64,000 nucleotides of DNA from Hyperoodon ampullatus. Taxonomy: Eukaryota > Chordata > Mammalia > Artiodactyla > Ziphiidae. Of this stretch, positions 33,640 to 45,599 are shown in pieces. The stretch is from assembly GCA_949752795.1 (NCBI GenBank), contig OX457061.1, positions 122,718,152 through 122,782,151 of the forward strand, read 5' to 3'. The notes under the pieces are model-generated. The model was not told the DNA's origin, did no database searches, and worked only from the letters and a program-made list of their open reading frames with translations. Position 1 is the first letter of the stretch; the number at the start of each line of letters is the position of its first letter. The position numbers and the translations under genes were made by a program.

Positions 33640-33838
33640 TGTTAACATTGATTAAGCACCGTTCACTATGGGGGATGCTTTGCTGAATCTCAACCAGTCT
33701 TGAATAAGTATTATTATTGTGCCTATTGATAGGTGGGTGAGCCAGGTCTTAGAGAGGGGGAGAACTTGCCGCGGGTGACACGGTTAGTTCCGGGTAGAGC
33801 CAGGATATTCACCTTGGCAGTCTCTCTGATGCTTTTTA
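33640..33838 (-). repeat. MIR SINE (antisense)
   Basis: Antisense MIR order: attgattaagcaccgttcac, tattattattgtgcctattg, cttagagagggggagaactt gccgcgggtgacacggttag and gggtagagccaggat. Confidence 0.75.
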
Positions 33839-33863
33839 ACAGGGATTAAAAGTACTAAGATTC

Positions 33864-34007
33864 TGGACTGCCCTGGTGGTCCAGTGGTTAAGACTCCACG
33901 CTCCCAGTGCAGGGGACATGGGTTTGATCCCTGGCTGGGGAACTGGGATGGCCCGCGTGCCCCATGGGAAAAATAAATAAATAAATAAATAGAAATTTAA
34001 GAAAAGG
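33864..34007 (+). mobile_element. Short CHR-1-like SINE
   Basis: Sense copy: tggactgccctggtggtcca gtggttaagactccacgctc, gggtttgatccctggctggg, then an (AAAT)n tail. Duplications actaagattc (33854-33863) and accaagattc (34008-34017) differ by one base. Confidence 0.88.
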
Positions 34008-34099
34008 ACCAAGATTCAAGTTCTAAGTAGTTTGCAACTTTCTCTGTACCTCTGAAGGAAAGGACCACAGACCCAGGCTTTCACCCTGTGTGTCCACGT

Positions 34100-34412
34100 G
34101 CCAGACACCTTCGGTTTGCCCCGCAGACCTTCCCTGCGTTTCTCCACTCTGCTTTGTGCGACCAGGTGTCTGGTGTCACCCCCGTCACGTGGCTGTCTCC
34201 CATCACTCAGCACTCTGTCTCTGGGTTCTGGTAACCGCACCCTCCCTTCACCCAAGGGTGGTAACACCTGCCTGGCCAGCCCCGGAGTCACACTAATCTC
34301 TGGTTTCCCTACACCCTGCCCATGCCTCTGTAAACAGACCTTTCATTAAACTCTCCTGAATTTCCCTGCTCTGCATGAGCCATTTGTTTCCTGCTGGGAC
34401 CCTAATTGATCC
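34100..34412 (+). repeat. Unclassified old LTR-like repeat
   Basis: The segment ends with atctctggtttccctacacc, cctttcattaaactctcctg and gtttcctgctgggaccctaa ttgatccag, a recurring mammalian LTR-style 3' end. The AATAAA signal is changed to ATTAAA. No family assigned. Confidence 0.45.
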
Positions 34413-35089
34413 AGTCCCTGTGGGCCTTCCCCCAGCCCTGACCTGGTTCTATCTTCAGGTCACACCCCCACCTTCTTCCTGTGGCTGCAGCTTCTTCCCC
34501 CTGGCCTGCAGACTCTAGTTGGCCTTGGGAGGGCGGGGCCTTGGGAGCAGGGGAAGGGCCACCAAGTCCTTCCAGGTCTGGCTCCGTCCCCAACCTGTGA
34601 GGGCTCTGGTCACTGGAGCCTCCATAACTGACCGCATCTCTCAAGGACATACGCCAACTGTTCGCTCAGAGACAACGTGACCTAATCTAATCTGAATGAA
34701 AACGATTTTTCTTATGAGCAGGGCTGCAGCCCAGACCTGCAGAAACAGCGGGTCTTCATTATTGGTCCTCAAATCATCAGGTTCAGATTCTTTTCCACCC
34801 TGTCACAGGCCCTGGCAGCAGGAACAGAAGCCCATAATAGCTTTTAGTGGCTCCCTGGAGAATGTTACTGACTGTGAGGAAGAGATTTTGATTCAGAATT
34901 TGGGGAGTGGGCATTTGGAGAGATACTCACCGATGCTTCCTCGTTGATGAGTGAATTGAGAGGAACAAACTTGCTTCCGTGGAATTCTTTCTGCTTCCCC
35001 TTTTCCCTCACATTCTGAATAAAGGAGAAAGTCTAGAGTCCTAGGGAAAATCTTAAGAGATGGACCCATTCCATTTTTGAAGGGTGACG
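34413..35089. other. Single-copy sequence, GC-rich start
   Basis: No gene or named repeat. The frame at 34402-34650 (minus) is an effect of GC-rich composition. Confidence 0.4.
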
Positions 35090-35310
35090 AAGTCTTCTTG
35101 CAGGAAGTTATAGGGATTTTCTAGGTGGAGGGAAGAGTTTGTGCAAAGGCACGGAGGCAGGAGAAAGCATGAGAAATCTGAGGAACTGAACACAGGACTG
35201 CACGTTGCCCAGAGCTCAGATCCTCAGATCCTGAGGATGAGAAGTCAGATATGGCACCAGTAAGGCCACATGGGTTGTGTAGAGCAGGCATCTGTTCCGT
35301 CTGGTTAGCG
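35090..35310 (-). repeat. L2-like relic (antisense)
   Basis: The text agggaagagtttgtgcaaag gcacggaggcaggag and ctgaggaactgaacacag matches the antisense of the L2 coding end (ctgcctcagggcctttgcac, ttcctc). Edges uncertain. Confidence 0.5.
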
Positions 35311-36590
35311 CCCTGACACAGGGTGATCTAACCCCCCGTGGCCGGTCCCAGTTTTAGCACTGAAAGGCCCATGTCCCAGGAAACCCCTTTTGTTCCAGAC
35401 AAACCAGGAGGCGTGGTGATCCTATGCCGTGATCATCCTATGCTGTGATAGCAGTGAACTATTTTGGACATCACCCCTGCACTAACATACATGCACACGC
35501 ATGTAACGAATTCTGTGTGTGGATGTGTGTTCTTGGGTTCTTGCTGTGCAAGGTGATGTCTTTAATGGTGCTCTTGCTCTTTGAGTTTTGAGCAGGAGTT
35601 CTAACTCAAACTGCGACCCAAGATGACCTCCCCTTACCCTGACAGCTGAGAGTAGTTTTTCATCAGTGTGGTCTCTGAGGCATCTTGAACTTTCCTTTCC
35701 TGCTAGCAAACAGAGTTTTCCCCAAGGATCTTTGAAGAACTTCCTTTCAGACTTTTCCTGCTCGGAGGAAATTCCTTTTGAGCCTCAGAAGATGGCTGGC
35801 TGTATTAAAACAAGCACGGCTACGATTGGAATGTTTGAAGACTGTTCCAAGAAATTGTGGGTTCGTTTCAGTTTTCATTTTAGCCCTTAAATTACATATT
35901 TAATAGAGACCTGATATCTGCAAGGATAGCAGATATCCCAGCTGACTTTGACGGCAGGCAGAGGGTTCTTCCTATCTGCCTCTCTCTGAGCCAAACAGCT
36001 GTGCTCTGAATCTGTTCTCCAGGCAGCTGCTGTGTGCTGTGGCCCTGCCAGGACAACTCCCAGCATTGAGGCCATACCTGGAGGCCTAGAACGTCACTGG
36101 ATGAGCCCAGCCAGGTGATGCGTCCCAGAGAAGCCTGTCATCACTCCTTCCTAGGCACATCCCCGACTCGCAGACATCTGCAAAGGATTTGCTGTAACAT
36201 GGACTCTAGGTTGAGTTCAAGGTCTGAATCTGCCTGCTTAATGGAAAGACATATTTGTGTTTGGAAAATTCCTTCTTGGTTAGGGGCCCGACATTCACGT
36301 ATAACTCTGTGAGGACGGGTAATGATCTCCAAACGTGAGGCGTTATCATCGTCACTATTATTATTATTTTCATTTTGCTAGAAAATCAGTGTTGGAAACC
36401 CAGGAGGATCAACTGACCAGGTTCATATCCCCAGAAGTTCCTTTCACACTTCACTCGCTCCCCAAGTCACATGTTCTATGTCTTAGCCTTTGCCAAATCC
36501 AGACCAATGACAAAAGCTGGAAGGTTCCCTCTGCTCTGGCCTGTTCATCAAGTGATATTAGCCTGCATTTTAATTTGTATTGTGTTTTCT
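35311..36590. other. Single-copy sequence, no gene seen
   Basis: No repeat I can name. A degenerate antisense MIR-like piece may lie near 36340-36400 (tatcatcgtcactattatta ttattttcattttgc). Frames are short. Confidence 0.4.
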
Positions 36591-36779
36591 AGCTTTGGTG
36601 TCAAAATTAGCTGCCAATTTTTTCATATTTTTTTTTACACTCTAGACTGGTTTATGTGGTATAGAAATGAACTATTCTTTTCTTGCCTTAAAATCATCCT
36701 AGTCCTGGTATACTTTAGGGTTTTTTTAATTTTAAAATTTCCTAATGGTTTTTGATATTTTAAGGTTTTCAGTGTAGTT

Positions 36780-38025
36780 TTGAGTCCGTTTTTTCCCTTG
36801 GAAATCATCTATGAGATCTCGATTTTTAGGTTTATTGGAGCAAAATTATACTTTATCTTCTCATAATAAAAAAAAATCTTGTCTATATGCAAGGCATGCT
36901 ACATTCCAATTTCTAATGCTGTTTATTTTGTGTCTTTTATTTCCTTCTCCAAAGTTTGCTTATTTTATTGGCCTTTCCAGTGTATTAGCTTCTATTTATA
37001 TTGAGAGAGTAAGAGCGAGAAATGGAGTGAGAACGAGAGAGAGAGAGAATGAGAACTAATATAAATTACATCAACTTTATTACCTCCTTTTGGGTCTACT
37101 TGGTCTATTTCTCAGAGAGATATATCAAAATCTCACATTTCTTATTTTACTATCAGCTTTTGCTTTATAGGTTTCACAGTCGTGTTTATAAGTACACAAA
37201 AGTTTGCTACTGTTACATATTCCTTGTGGTTTGTATCTTTTATAAATATAAAAATGTGTTCCTTTTTAAAGCCAGCAAATGCTTCTTTCTTTACATTTTG
37301 TTATTTCTAATATTAATATTGCAATATCTAATTTCTTTTAGTCTGTTACAAATCTGTTACATCTTTTTATTGCCATTTTTCCCCCGCCATGTTGTGTACT
37401 TTTGTTTGCTTTAATGTCTGCTAAACATAGAGCTACCTACATCTCTCTGGTTCATGTCATAATTTTATGTTTTTGACTCAGTAGAGGAAAGGCCGCATGA
37501 TAGAGATCAGCAAAAGGGTTCACTTGCTCTTTGTTTCCTATCCTATGCAAAGCTCACGTAGTATCTAGGTATTAACCGTACTGTTGCCGCCATCTACTTG
37601 AAGGTGGAAGTCTTTAATCTACCCATGTAGTCCTGGATTGGGGGGCTGCGTTGCTAACTTGTGACTGCAGAGCAGAGGGTCAGACAATGGAGGGGACTTA
37701 TTCTCAGCTAACATGAATAAGCAACCTGCTTTGTATCTTCAGAAGCTTTTCTGATTTTTTTTCATTTGATCTTTGGTGTTCTGAAATTCCTCCAAGAATA
37801 GTTTTCAATTTTCCTGCTTGAAACTCAGAGTCTTTCTAAAGACGTCAGCTCTGGGAACTTTCCTCACATTCTTCCCTTTGATTTCTTAACTCACTAATGT
37901 ACTCCTTGACTCTGTCTGTTCTGCTGTTCAGTCCATTGACTGAGTTTTTAAGTTTGTCAATTACATATAAAACTTTCACAGATGCAATATCTTCTTAAAC
38001 CTTTCCGAATATACTAATTATACTC
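36780..38025 (-). repeat. Ancient L1 or HAL1-like relic (antisense)
   Basis: Two parts are recognisable. At 37120-37350, atcagcttttgctttatagg and a later taatattaatattgcaatat follow antisense ORF2 of old L1. At 37740-37880, ttttcctgcttgaaactcag agtctttc and cacattcttccctttgattt c follow the 3' region of old L1 or HAL1 elements. A GA-rich tract (gagaacgagagagagagaga) interrupts at 37010-37050. Confidence 0.5.
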
Positions 38026-38228
38026 ATGTGGCAGGTACTCCATAGGTTTACAACCTTGCCTCTCTCTATTCTAGGTGTTGTAATTTATAAAACCTTGCAC
38101 CTGGCTGAGGTTATGAATATAATTCTGGCCAAGTTTGTTGGTGCTGTTTTCTTTACTTCCTTCTTTTTCATTCATTGGATGCAGCTATGTGGTCTGGGGT
38201 CTCAGCAGCTGTCTTGTGACCATTAGGA
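38026..38228. other. Single-copy spacer
   Basis: Nothing recognisable. Confidence 0.35.
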
Positions 38229-38242
38229 CTAAAGCCACTCTT

Positions 38243-38531
38243 GGGTTTTTTGTTTTTGTTTTTGTTTTTTGTTTTTTTTTTTGCAGTACTGTTTCCACTT
38301 TTTGCCATTATTATTATTTTTATTTTTATTTTTATTTTTTGTGGTATGCGGGCCTCTCACTGTTGTGGCCTCTCCCGTTGTGGAGCACAGGCTCCGGATG
38401 TGCAGGCTTAGTGGCCATGGCTCATGGGCCCAGCCACTCCGCGGCATGTGGGATCTTCCCGGACCGGGGCACGAACCCGTGTCCCCTGCTTTGGCAGGCG
38501 GACTCTCAACCACTGCACCACCAGGGAAGCC
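38243..38531 (-). mobile_element. CHR-type SINE with apparent 3' transduction
   Basis: Perfect 14-bp duplications ctaaagccactctt bracket the insert (38229-38242 and 38532-38545). The SINE body reads antisense at 38341-38531 (gtggtatgcgggcctctcac to ccaccagggaagc), with its own A/T-rich tail at about 38308-38340. Beyond that tail are about 30 bases of unrelated sequence (cagtactgtttccacttttt gcc on the plus strand) and then a second T-rich tail at about 38247-38281 reaching the left duplication. Confidence 0.85.
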
Positions 38532-38545
38532 CTAAAGCCACTCTT

Positions 38546-39395
38546 TAAGGTGGCAAATCAGAAGGACGGAAAGGTCACACATCCTTGAAGGCATCACCGA
38601 ATAGGTACATTAGCCTCGGGCTACCCCCTCCATCCTACTCTCTATATGACAAATAAAGAAACCTCTAAGATTCAGTTGAATTTTCTATTAAGCAAAGCCG
38701 TTTGCCATCCCTGATAAACACAACTGAGTCTGAAATTCTCTTCTGATTGCTCTATTAGCTCATTTCTACTATGTTTATTAGGTCCTCTGCTTATTGAGTT
38801 TGGTTCTCCTTTCATGGTGTTGGTTTTCTTCAAGTGATTCTAATTCTTGTTCTTTAAGAATCCCTGCTTGCCTACCTGTAGAGATGACCTTGCCTTGTCA
38901 ATGATGATTGTTGGGGAGAGGCAGCCGCCTGTCCTTGGTGTGGGACACTTATCTTTCCCGTTAGTAACCAGCTGGGGCCCAGCGCTGCTTTACTGGTACA
39001 ACCCAAACCCTCCGCTATAACTGGTAAAGGCCACCACTGCCTGCTGCTTGGCAGCAGTGGGTTGAGAGAGGGACACAGGAGAGTGGTGAGCCCTGCCCGG
39101 GTGTGCCAAGGCAGCCACCGGATTAATCACCACAGACTCCCCACACTCCTCCCCCATTCCCAAACCCCACTCCCACCAGTTTTCTTTGATAAGATAATCC
39201 TTTCCCTGAACTGCTGCTGCCCTAGCAGACTTTTTCTCCTGAATGTGATAAGATGTGCAGTTTTCTCTTGTTATTATTGCTTTCAGTGTCCATCCAGTCT
39301 GTCTTCTGTATCAGAAACGTCTCAAACACGTTTTTCTGCTGATGGTACTCTCTCTTATGTTTCAGGGCTACTCTGGATTTATTTATTTTTTTAAA
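38546..39395. other. Single-copy sequence, no gene seen
   Basis: Possible faint old-L1 words at 38750-38880, too weak to call. The GC-richer part at 38900-39150 has no recognisable gene. Confidence 0.4.
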
Positions 39396-39397
39396 TC

Positions 39398-39599
39398 AGG
39401 GGTTCTCAAACTTTAGCCTGCATCAGCGTCACCTGGAGGTCTTGTTAAAACAGAGATTTCTGGGCCCTGCCCTCCAGTATTTCAGTAGATGTGCAGTATT
39501 TCAGTAGATGCAGGAAGAGGCTGGAGAAATTTGCATTTCTAGTATGTTCCAAGGTGATGCTGAAGCTGCTGTTCTGGGAACCACACTTTGAGAACCACT
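39398..39599 (-). mobile_element. MER5A-like hAT DNA transposon (nonautonomous)
   Basis: Terminal inverted repeats caggggttctcaaactttag and ctttgagaaccactg are clear. Inside are catcagcgtcacctggaggt cttgttaaaa and gggccctgcc, the antisense MER5A order. A 21-bp tandem repeat (ccagtatttcagtagatgtg cagtatttcagtagatg) lies at 39474-39509. Flanks ttttaaat and ctttaaaa share TTTAAA, a decayed 8-bp duplication. Confidence 0.88.
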
Positions 39600-39605
39600 G
39601 CTTTA

Positions 39606-41335
39606 AAATATGTTTTTCATCTAATGAACCTTTGGAAAACAGGTGCGCGCATGTGATTAGTTTACCTTATGGATCCGATCTCAGAAGTCTGGTTCATTTT
39701 AAATAACCTTTTATTTTCTGAAACCCAAGATTCTGATAATTGGGTATTCACAGCTGAAGGGAAGACCAATTAAAATGCTAGTTTTAAGTTACCCCCTCCA
39801 TGCTTCCTGTCCATTTAAAATATGCCAGATCATTCTATCACTCCTGAGTGATCTCTTCTCGTTCCCTTCCAGAGCTCAGTGTTTTCACATAGTTCAAATG
39901 CTGAGTGAAGAAAAAAAACCCTGCTATGTCTGTTTGTGAGCCTAGTTTGATATCTTTGCATGTATGATCATGTAGTATTTATGGATAAAGAAGAATTTGG
40001 ATATCCAAACACTGTTTCAGAAATCTGCATTTCTACAAGGATAAAAAGCCCCAAAGTGCTGTGTCTCTGGCACATTCTACAGCACTGTCTGTGATGGACT
40101 CAGATAATTTAATCATCCACTGAAGGCAAGTCATGTGCCATTTTCCCCAAGTAGCTACTGGTACCTGAGAAATCCAAACAGAAGGGGAAGGCTAAATATA
40201 TAAGTCTTCCTTTTGTCTTGTATCCTGTTTCTTCTTCCAAATTTATTTTCAGGCCCAGGCATATGATGACATGATAGTTTTCAAGATTAAATGTTCATAT
40301 CCACTTTCTACTGTTTTTCAAGAATGACTGTAAATGCGTGAATGTATTTAGAGGAAGACTTGTATGCATGTACCTGGATCATTAGGACACAAAGTATAAT
40401 GTGCATATTCTATGTGTATCATTTAATATGTGTGGTTTATTTTATCCTTGAGGCTTCTTCCTACCGTATAAACAAGACTAGTCTTTCTCCCTGAGTCTCC
40501 TTAACTTAAATATTTGAATGTGCTCTGAGGTTACCGTATTCCCACTACCTGTCATTGAGTGCTGAGCTCAGACACTGCCTGTTTTAAGCTCTAACTAATT
40601 TAAATTTGCAAGTCATTATGACCCCCTTGAATTTGAAACGCACATTTCTTTAAGTGCCAAAATCACACTGCAGTGAATCAGCTTACATGTAAAGATAAAC
40701 AAATTTAGAGTAAAGGAAATCTCCATTAACCAGTCTTGTATTAGCTGTAATCTGAACATATCACACATATATTTTCGGCTGTAGCATTCCCACTATAACC
40801 TAACAACTAAAAATACTACCTGTGTGCTTGAGGGTAAGTTATGACTGTCATGGGAACCATAATTTTGAATTTGATATTTGTGGGCATAAATCTCAGCTCT
40901 GTTTCTGCCTAAGCCTTAACTTAGACAGAAAAACTGTTTTGGAGGCTTCTTTGCATATTGTAATGATAGTGGTTGGCCCGACTCTGAGCTGGTGCTAGTT
41001 TTCTTCAGATAGAGTTGTGTCTGAAGATGTCCCCTGACACAGGGCACCTAGTAGATATCACTCTGCTTCAGCAAGAGTGTTGCCTGATTGCAGTGATATG
41101 CAGAGAAGGACAGATTAAATCCTCAGTGATGCATGAGGATTTTCTTGGTGAAAGAAATGAAGAAAGAAGAGAAATTGCATCTTGGAGGGTTTTGCGCACT
41201 CTCTGTACACAAATTGTATTTATCTTGAGAACAGCTCTGAGCATAAACCTTGGTGGCTTTTCCTTTTGTTTCTTTTTTGGAGAATTTAGAGCATCTAGTT
41301 ATAGCCCTGGAAAAGGGGTTTACTCTTTCAGAAGA
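39606..41335. other. AT-rich single-copy stretch
   Basis: No repeat I can name in 1.7 kb. The frame at 41015-41347 (110 residues) has no signature. It may contain conserved non-coding sequence, but this cannot be judged without alignment. Confidence 0.4.
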
Positions 41336-41339
41336 CCAG

Positions 41340-41460
41340 CGTCCTGACCTGTGACATGGAGGTGATGACGCTTACCTTTCAGAGTTTTTATGAAAACTGA
41401 TGAGATAATATGGGTAATGCCACATGTAGGTACTTCCTGAGGAATTGTTAGTATTGTTGA
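41340..41460 (+). repeat. MIR fragment (sense)
   Basis: Order of words: cctgtgacatggaggtgatg, cgcttacctttcagagtttt tatgaaaactgatgagataa tatgggtaatgcc, then gtaggtacttcc. This fits the 3' half of MIR. Confidence 0.6.
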
Positions 41461-41654
41461 AGAAACTGAATCAAAGCAAGAGAATAACAGTTACCACAAG
41501 AGATATAAGCCAACTTGGAGCAGTGTGTTATAATCAACAATGCTTTAAAGAATGATTTCCAGGCAGAAATCACATTTTAAAATATACATATAACTATAAC
41601 TGAGAAGGGAGAGAGAATGAATATTTATCTGAGCAATCACTTTGTGTTTTGCAC

Positions 41655-42185
41655 TCTTGAGGTATACTAGCTATCCACTGCTGCAAAGCAAACTACCACA
41701 AAATGCAGTGGCTTAAAACAATCCACACTTCTTAATGCAGTTTCTTTGGGCTAGGAACCTGGGCACAGCTTAGGTGGAGCCTCTGCTTCAGGGTCTCTGA
41801 CAGGCTGCAGTCAAGGTGTTGGCCAGGGCTGGGGTCTCATCTGAATGCTCTACTGGGGAAGGATTTGCTCCTGAGCTCACGGGGTTGTGGGACTGGGGAC
41901 CTGGTTTCCCACTTGGCTGTTGACTGGAACTGCCCTCAACTCCTTGCCACGTGTGCCTTTCCAATGTGGAAGTTTGCATCATTAATGCAAGCCAACAAGG
42001 CTGTAGAGAAAGTCCGCCAGCAACATAGGGGGCTCAGTTTTATTAATCCGATCGTAGGAGCGACATCCATCACCTTTGCTGTATTTCATTGCTTAGAAGC
42101 AACACCCAGGTCCCACCTCTACTCAAAGGGAAGGGATTATTCAGGGTGTGAATATGGGAAGTGGGGATGGTGGAGACCCTCTCAG
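41655..42185 (-). repeat. Old MaLR-like LTR (antisense)
   Basis: It opens with ctatccactgctgcaaagca aactaccacaaaatgcagtg gcttaaaacaa, the reverse complement of a common LTR 3' end (ttgttttaagccactaag, ggtttgttacgcagcaatag). The rest is GC-rich and diverged. The 112-residue frame at 41865-42203 is not credible. Confidence 0.45.
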
Positions 42186-42229
42186 AGTCTGCCTGCCATA
42201 TAACATGGAAGTAATGGAAATTGAAATAA

Positions 42230-42440
42230 GAGCAAAACGAACATAGCACTATGTGCCATACATTCTCCAAGCATTTACATTTGTTCATTATTCCTCCCAA
42301 TCATCCTATGAAGTAGACCTTACTATTATCCCTGTTTTGATAATGAACACTGAAGCACAGAGAGCTTAAGTGATTTGTCTGAGGTTACACAGCCAGGAAG
42401 TAGTAGAGCTGGGGTTTGGACCTTGACATTTTCACTCCTG
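42230..42440 (-). repeat. MIR SINE (antisense)
   Basis: Well preserved: actatgtgccatacattctc, cccaatcatcctatgaagta gaccttactattatccctgt, gaagcacagagagcttaagt gatttgtctgaggttacaca gccagg, and gagctggggtttgg. Confidence 0.92.
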
Positions 42441-43083
42441 AGCCCTTATTCCCAACCACGACTCTACACTTCATGTACTGTAGAGCTCTAGACCATAAAA
42501 GTTATAGATAGTAATTTATTGACATATATGTTAGATTTTAGTCATTTCTTATTTTCTGTATTTGAAGGAGTTGTCTGACTAGTAGTAGCTTTACATGAAA
42601 TGAGAGTGTCCTGAGTAGGTAAGAGGATGTATTGCTGCTGCACAGCAGGTGCTCAGTCTGTGTTAGTTTCCTTCCCTTGTTTTGGTAGAGAATGGGCACA
42701 GCAGAGTCAGGGTAGCACTCCTCAGGGCAGGCTCTGAATGACTCAAGATTTAACTGTGTTTCTGGATTACTAGCTTCCTGAGGACCAGAAGTGCATAGAA
42801 GTGTTTCCTGGGAGCAAAACAGTATCCCTAAGCTCCGGAGACGATATTAGGATGTTTGCTTTCAGAGCGGCATCCAAGTGGTATCTGAATAAGTCTCTGG
42901 CTTTGGGTGAATGGATTTCAGAGACAGAGTGGAGCAGCACTTGTTTAGAGAGGGATGGTTTGGGCCCCATTAAAGCTTAGATACAATCTTCTGAGTGGTA
43001 TGATAAGTACGATGTGTGTAAATTGACCTCTGCATCCCATAAAGAGTCCTCTTCATTTTCTGCCAGGTTTACTCACTTCCGTC
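42441..43083. other. Single-copy sequence, no gene seen
   Basis: A short L2-like tail is possible at 42640-42670 (cacagcaggtgctcagtctg tg). Nothing else recognised. Confidence 0.4.
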
Positions 43084-43110
43084 ATTTTTTTTAAATCAGT
43101 TTACTGTTGT

Positions 43111-43465
43111 TTTTTTTTAAAATATTTATTTATTTATCTATTGGCTGTGTTGGGTCTCTGTTGCTGCTCACAGGCTTTCTCTAGTTATGGCGAGTGGGGA
43201 CTACTTTTCATTTTGGTGCATGGGTTTCTCATTGTGGTGGCTTCTCTTGTTGCGGAGCATGGGCTTCTAGGTGTGTGGGATTCAGTAGTTGCAGCACATG
43301 GGCTCAGTAGTTGTGGCTTGCAGGCTCTAGAGTGCAGGCTCAGTAGCTGTGATGCACGGGCTTAGTTGCTCCGCGGCATGTGGGATCTTCCTGGACCAGG
43401 GATCAAACCCATGTCCCCTGCATTGGCAGATGGATTCTTAACCACTTTGCCACCAGGGAAGTCCC
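43111..43465 (-). mobile_element. CHR-type SINE, long (older) form
   Basis: Antisense full-length copy from an A/T-rich tail (aaaatatttatttatttatc) through ttggctgtgttgggtctctg, the two middle blocks and down to ccaccagggaagtccc. The head and B box (gggatcaaacccatg) are mutated. Weak flanks (ttccgtcat at 43075, ttctgtcat at 43468) would place an additional poly-T and about 17 bases inside the insert. Confidence 0.9.
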
Positions 43466-43938
43466 AGTTCTGTCATCTTGAGGCCCAGTTTCATGCTTTC
43501 TGTGCTACCCTCTCCCTTACTCAATAAAACAGGATGGAGAGAGCTACGTGACTCCAGTAGGGCAGCTCTTCCTACTCAATTAAGAAAAGAAAGGCACAGC
43601 AAAGTTATGCCCTATGTTCTCCAAATGGTACTGTTCCTTCCTATAGGACATTTGATTACTAGAATAGAGCAGTTGCAACAGTATTTTTCATTTCTCAGTC
43701 ATCTGAATATACTCTCTACAACTTCATTAGTATGGATCACTGAGAATTGAATATAAGTGACCACATATTCTCCATACATATAAATGAGGTTATTGGTCAT
43801 GTAGAAGGAAACACAATTCATGAATTATTCTTTAACAAGACTTTAACAACTCTAGTCCATTAGTGGCCATTGCATTACACTTGGAAATTAAAATCTGATA
43901 TCATTTTTGATGGCATAGTGGGTACCTTTTGGGATGCT
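43466..43938. other. Single-copy spacer
   Basis: No feature recognised. Confidence 0.4.
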
Positions 43939-44313
43939 GTTACGGACTGAATTGTGTCTTTCTGAAATTCATATGTTGAAGCCCTAACCCCCATATTTGG
44001 AGATAGGACCTTTAAGGAAATAATTAAAGTTAACTGAGGTCATAAGGGTGGGGCCCTAATCCATTAGGACTGGTATCCTTATAGGAAGAAGGAGGCAACA
44101 CAGGTTTCTCTCTGAGGGCACACAGAGGAAAGGCCAAGTGATTAGCAAGAAGGCGGCTGTCTGCAAGCCAGGAAGAGAGGTCTCACCTGAAACCACCCTG
44201 CTGGCATCTGGATCTTGGATTTCTACCTTCTGAAACTGTGAGAAAATAAATTTCTGTTGTTTAAGCCACCCAGTCAGTGGTATTCTGTGATGACAGCCCT
44301 AACAGACGAATAA
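43939..44313 (+). mobile_element. MLT1-like (ERVL-MaLR) solo LTR
   Basis: Landmarks in order: gttacggactgaattgtgtc, aaattcatatgttgaagccc taacccc, ggtggggccctaatccatta, gaaggcggctgtctgcaagc caggaagaga, gaaactgtgagaaaataaat ttctgttgtttaagccaccc agtcagtgg, and cagccctaacagacgaataa. No internal retroviral genes. Confidence 0.85.
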
Positions 44314-45113
44314 TGGTGTCGATCCAGTTAAACTCCATCACCTGCAGCCCTGTCCTCACGGCCCATTTCCTTCCAGTGAGCCAGCTCCCACAGACGTGGC
44401 TGAGTCACTACCAACTGAGCCACATAACCCTGCCCCCGAGCACAGCCACGTAGCCAAGTGGTTCACCCTTGATCCAGGCTTGTCCCACAGATTCACTCTC
44501 GTAGGAATTCAAAACAGGGACTCAGCAACTCTGGTTAGTTTTGTTGAGATGCTTTAACAGAGTATTTGAAGCCTCGGCTATGGTGACCTTGTGCATGCTG
44601 CCCTAGAACAAAGTAGGTCTTTGGGGAGAAAGAAAAGAATAAAGCAGAGGTGCAGGTGTGCAGAGAAGAGAAACGAGAATCCGAGAGCATGGTCTCAGAG
44701 AGGGAGGAGTGACCTTGGCTGTGGAGCTTCTAGTTCTGACTTTGTCTCCTCAGGGGCCCTGGTCAAGTTGTTCATTTGGTTACTGTGAAATACCTCTGAT
44801 TCTTTACAAAAATTCCTCATTACTTCAGCCACCTCTAGGCAGCTTCTGTTTCTTGCAACCTAAGGATTTCTTAATAAGACATATGGAAACGTGTATAATT
44901 AAGGCCTAAAGCATGAATTAAGTAGAAATCCCATAATAAACAGAAGGTTAATGCATGAATTTGCTAATCCTTCTCCCTTGCTGTGGAAATAATGGGAATT
45001 TTATTCCTAACCCATGGCAGTATTGGTCTCTATTTAGTTCACTTATTTTTTATTTCTTGTTTATATCCTACACGATAAATTTTTCTGAGGAAGAGCCTGT
45101 CTATGATTTATAA
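44314..45113. other. Single-copy sequence, no gene seen
   Basis: GC-richer to 44800, AT-rich after. No repeat or credible gene. Confidence 0.4.
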
Positions 45114-45428
45114 CAGGGGTCCCCAACCCCCAGGCCACGGACTGGTACTGGTCCGTGGCCTGTTAGGAACTGGGCCTCACAGCAGGAGGTGAGCAGCTGG
45201 CGAGTGAGAGAAGCTTCATCTGTATTTACAGCCGCTCCCCATCACTCACATTACTGCCTGAGCTCCACCTCCTGTCAGCATTGTGGTGAGTTGTATAATT
45301 ATTTCATTATATATTACAATGTAATAATAATAGAAATAAAGTGCACGATAAATGTAATGCGCTTGAATCATCCCGAAAACCATCCCCCTGCCCTGGTCCA
45401 TGGAAAAATTGTCTTCCACATAAATGTC
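45114..45428 (+). mobile_element. hAT-type nonautonomous DNA transposon
   Basis: It begins caggggtccccaacccccag gccacggactggtactggtc cgtggcctgttagg, continues with cagcaggaggtgagcagctg gcgag and cctgagctccacctcctgtc agca, and ends with catcccgaaaaccatccccc and a tggaaaaattgtcttccac block. The expected right inverted repeat (ggttggggaccgctg-like) is missing, so the 3' end is truncated. No transposase. Confidence 0.8.
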
Positions 45429-45595
45429 TTCATTCATTCATTTAAAAATGATTAAGTATGTACTTTAGAGAAGTTCTGGATTTAATCTTAGGTGAACAGC
45501 TTTGAACTAGACCTTACTTCTGTCTTAAGTGTTTCATGTTAGCTGGTGGTGAGGGACGCAAGGCACCCAGGTGTGGCCACGTGGATGGTTCACTG
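45429..45595. other. Single-copy spacer
   Basis: Nothing recognisable. Confidence 0.35.
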
Positions 45596-45599
45596 CGTA

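Noticed and set aside
43075..43120. Possible 3' transduction in the long CHR SINE at 43.1 kb
   Set aside because: The candidate duplications (ttccgtcat and ttctgtcat) are short and imperfect, so the extra poly-T and 17 bases could just be old flank.
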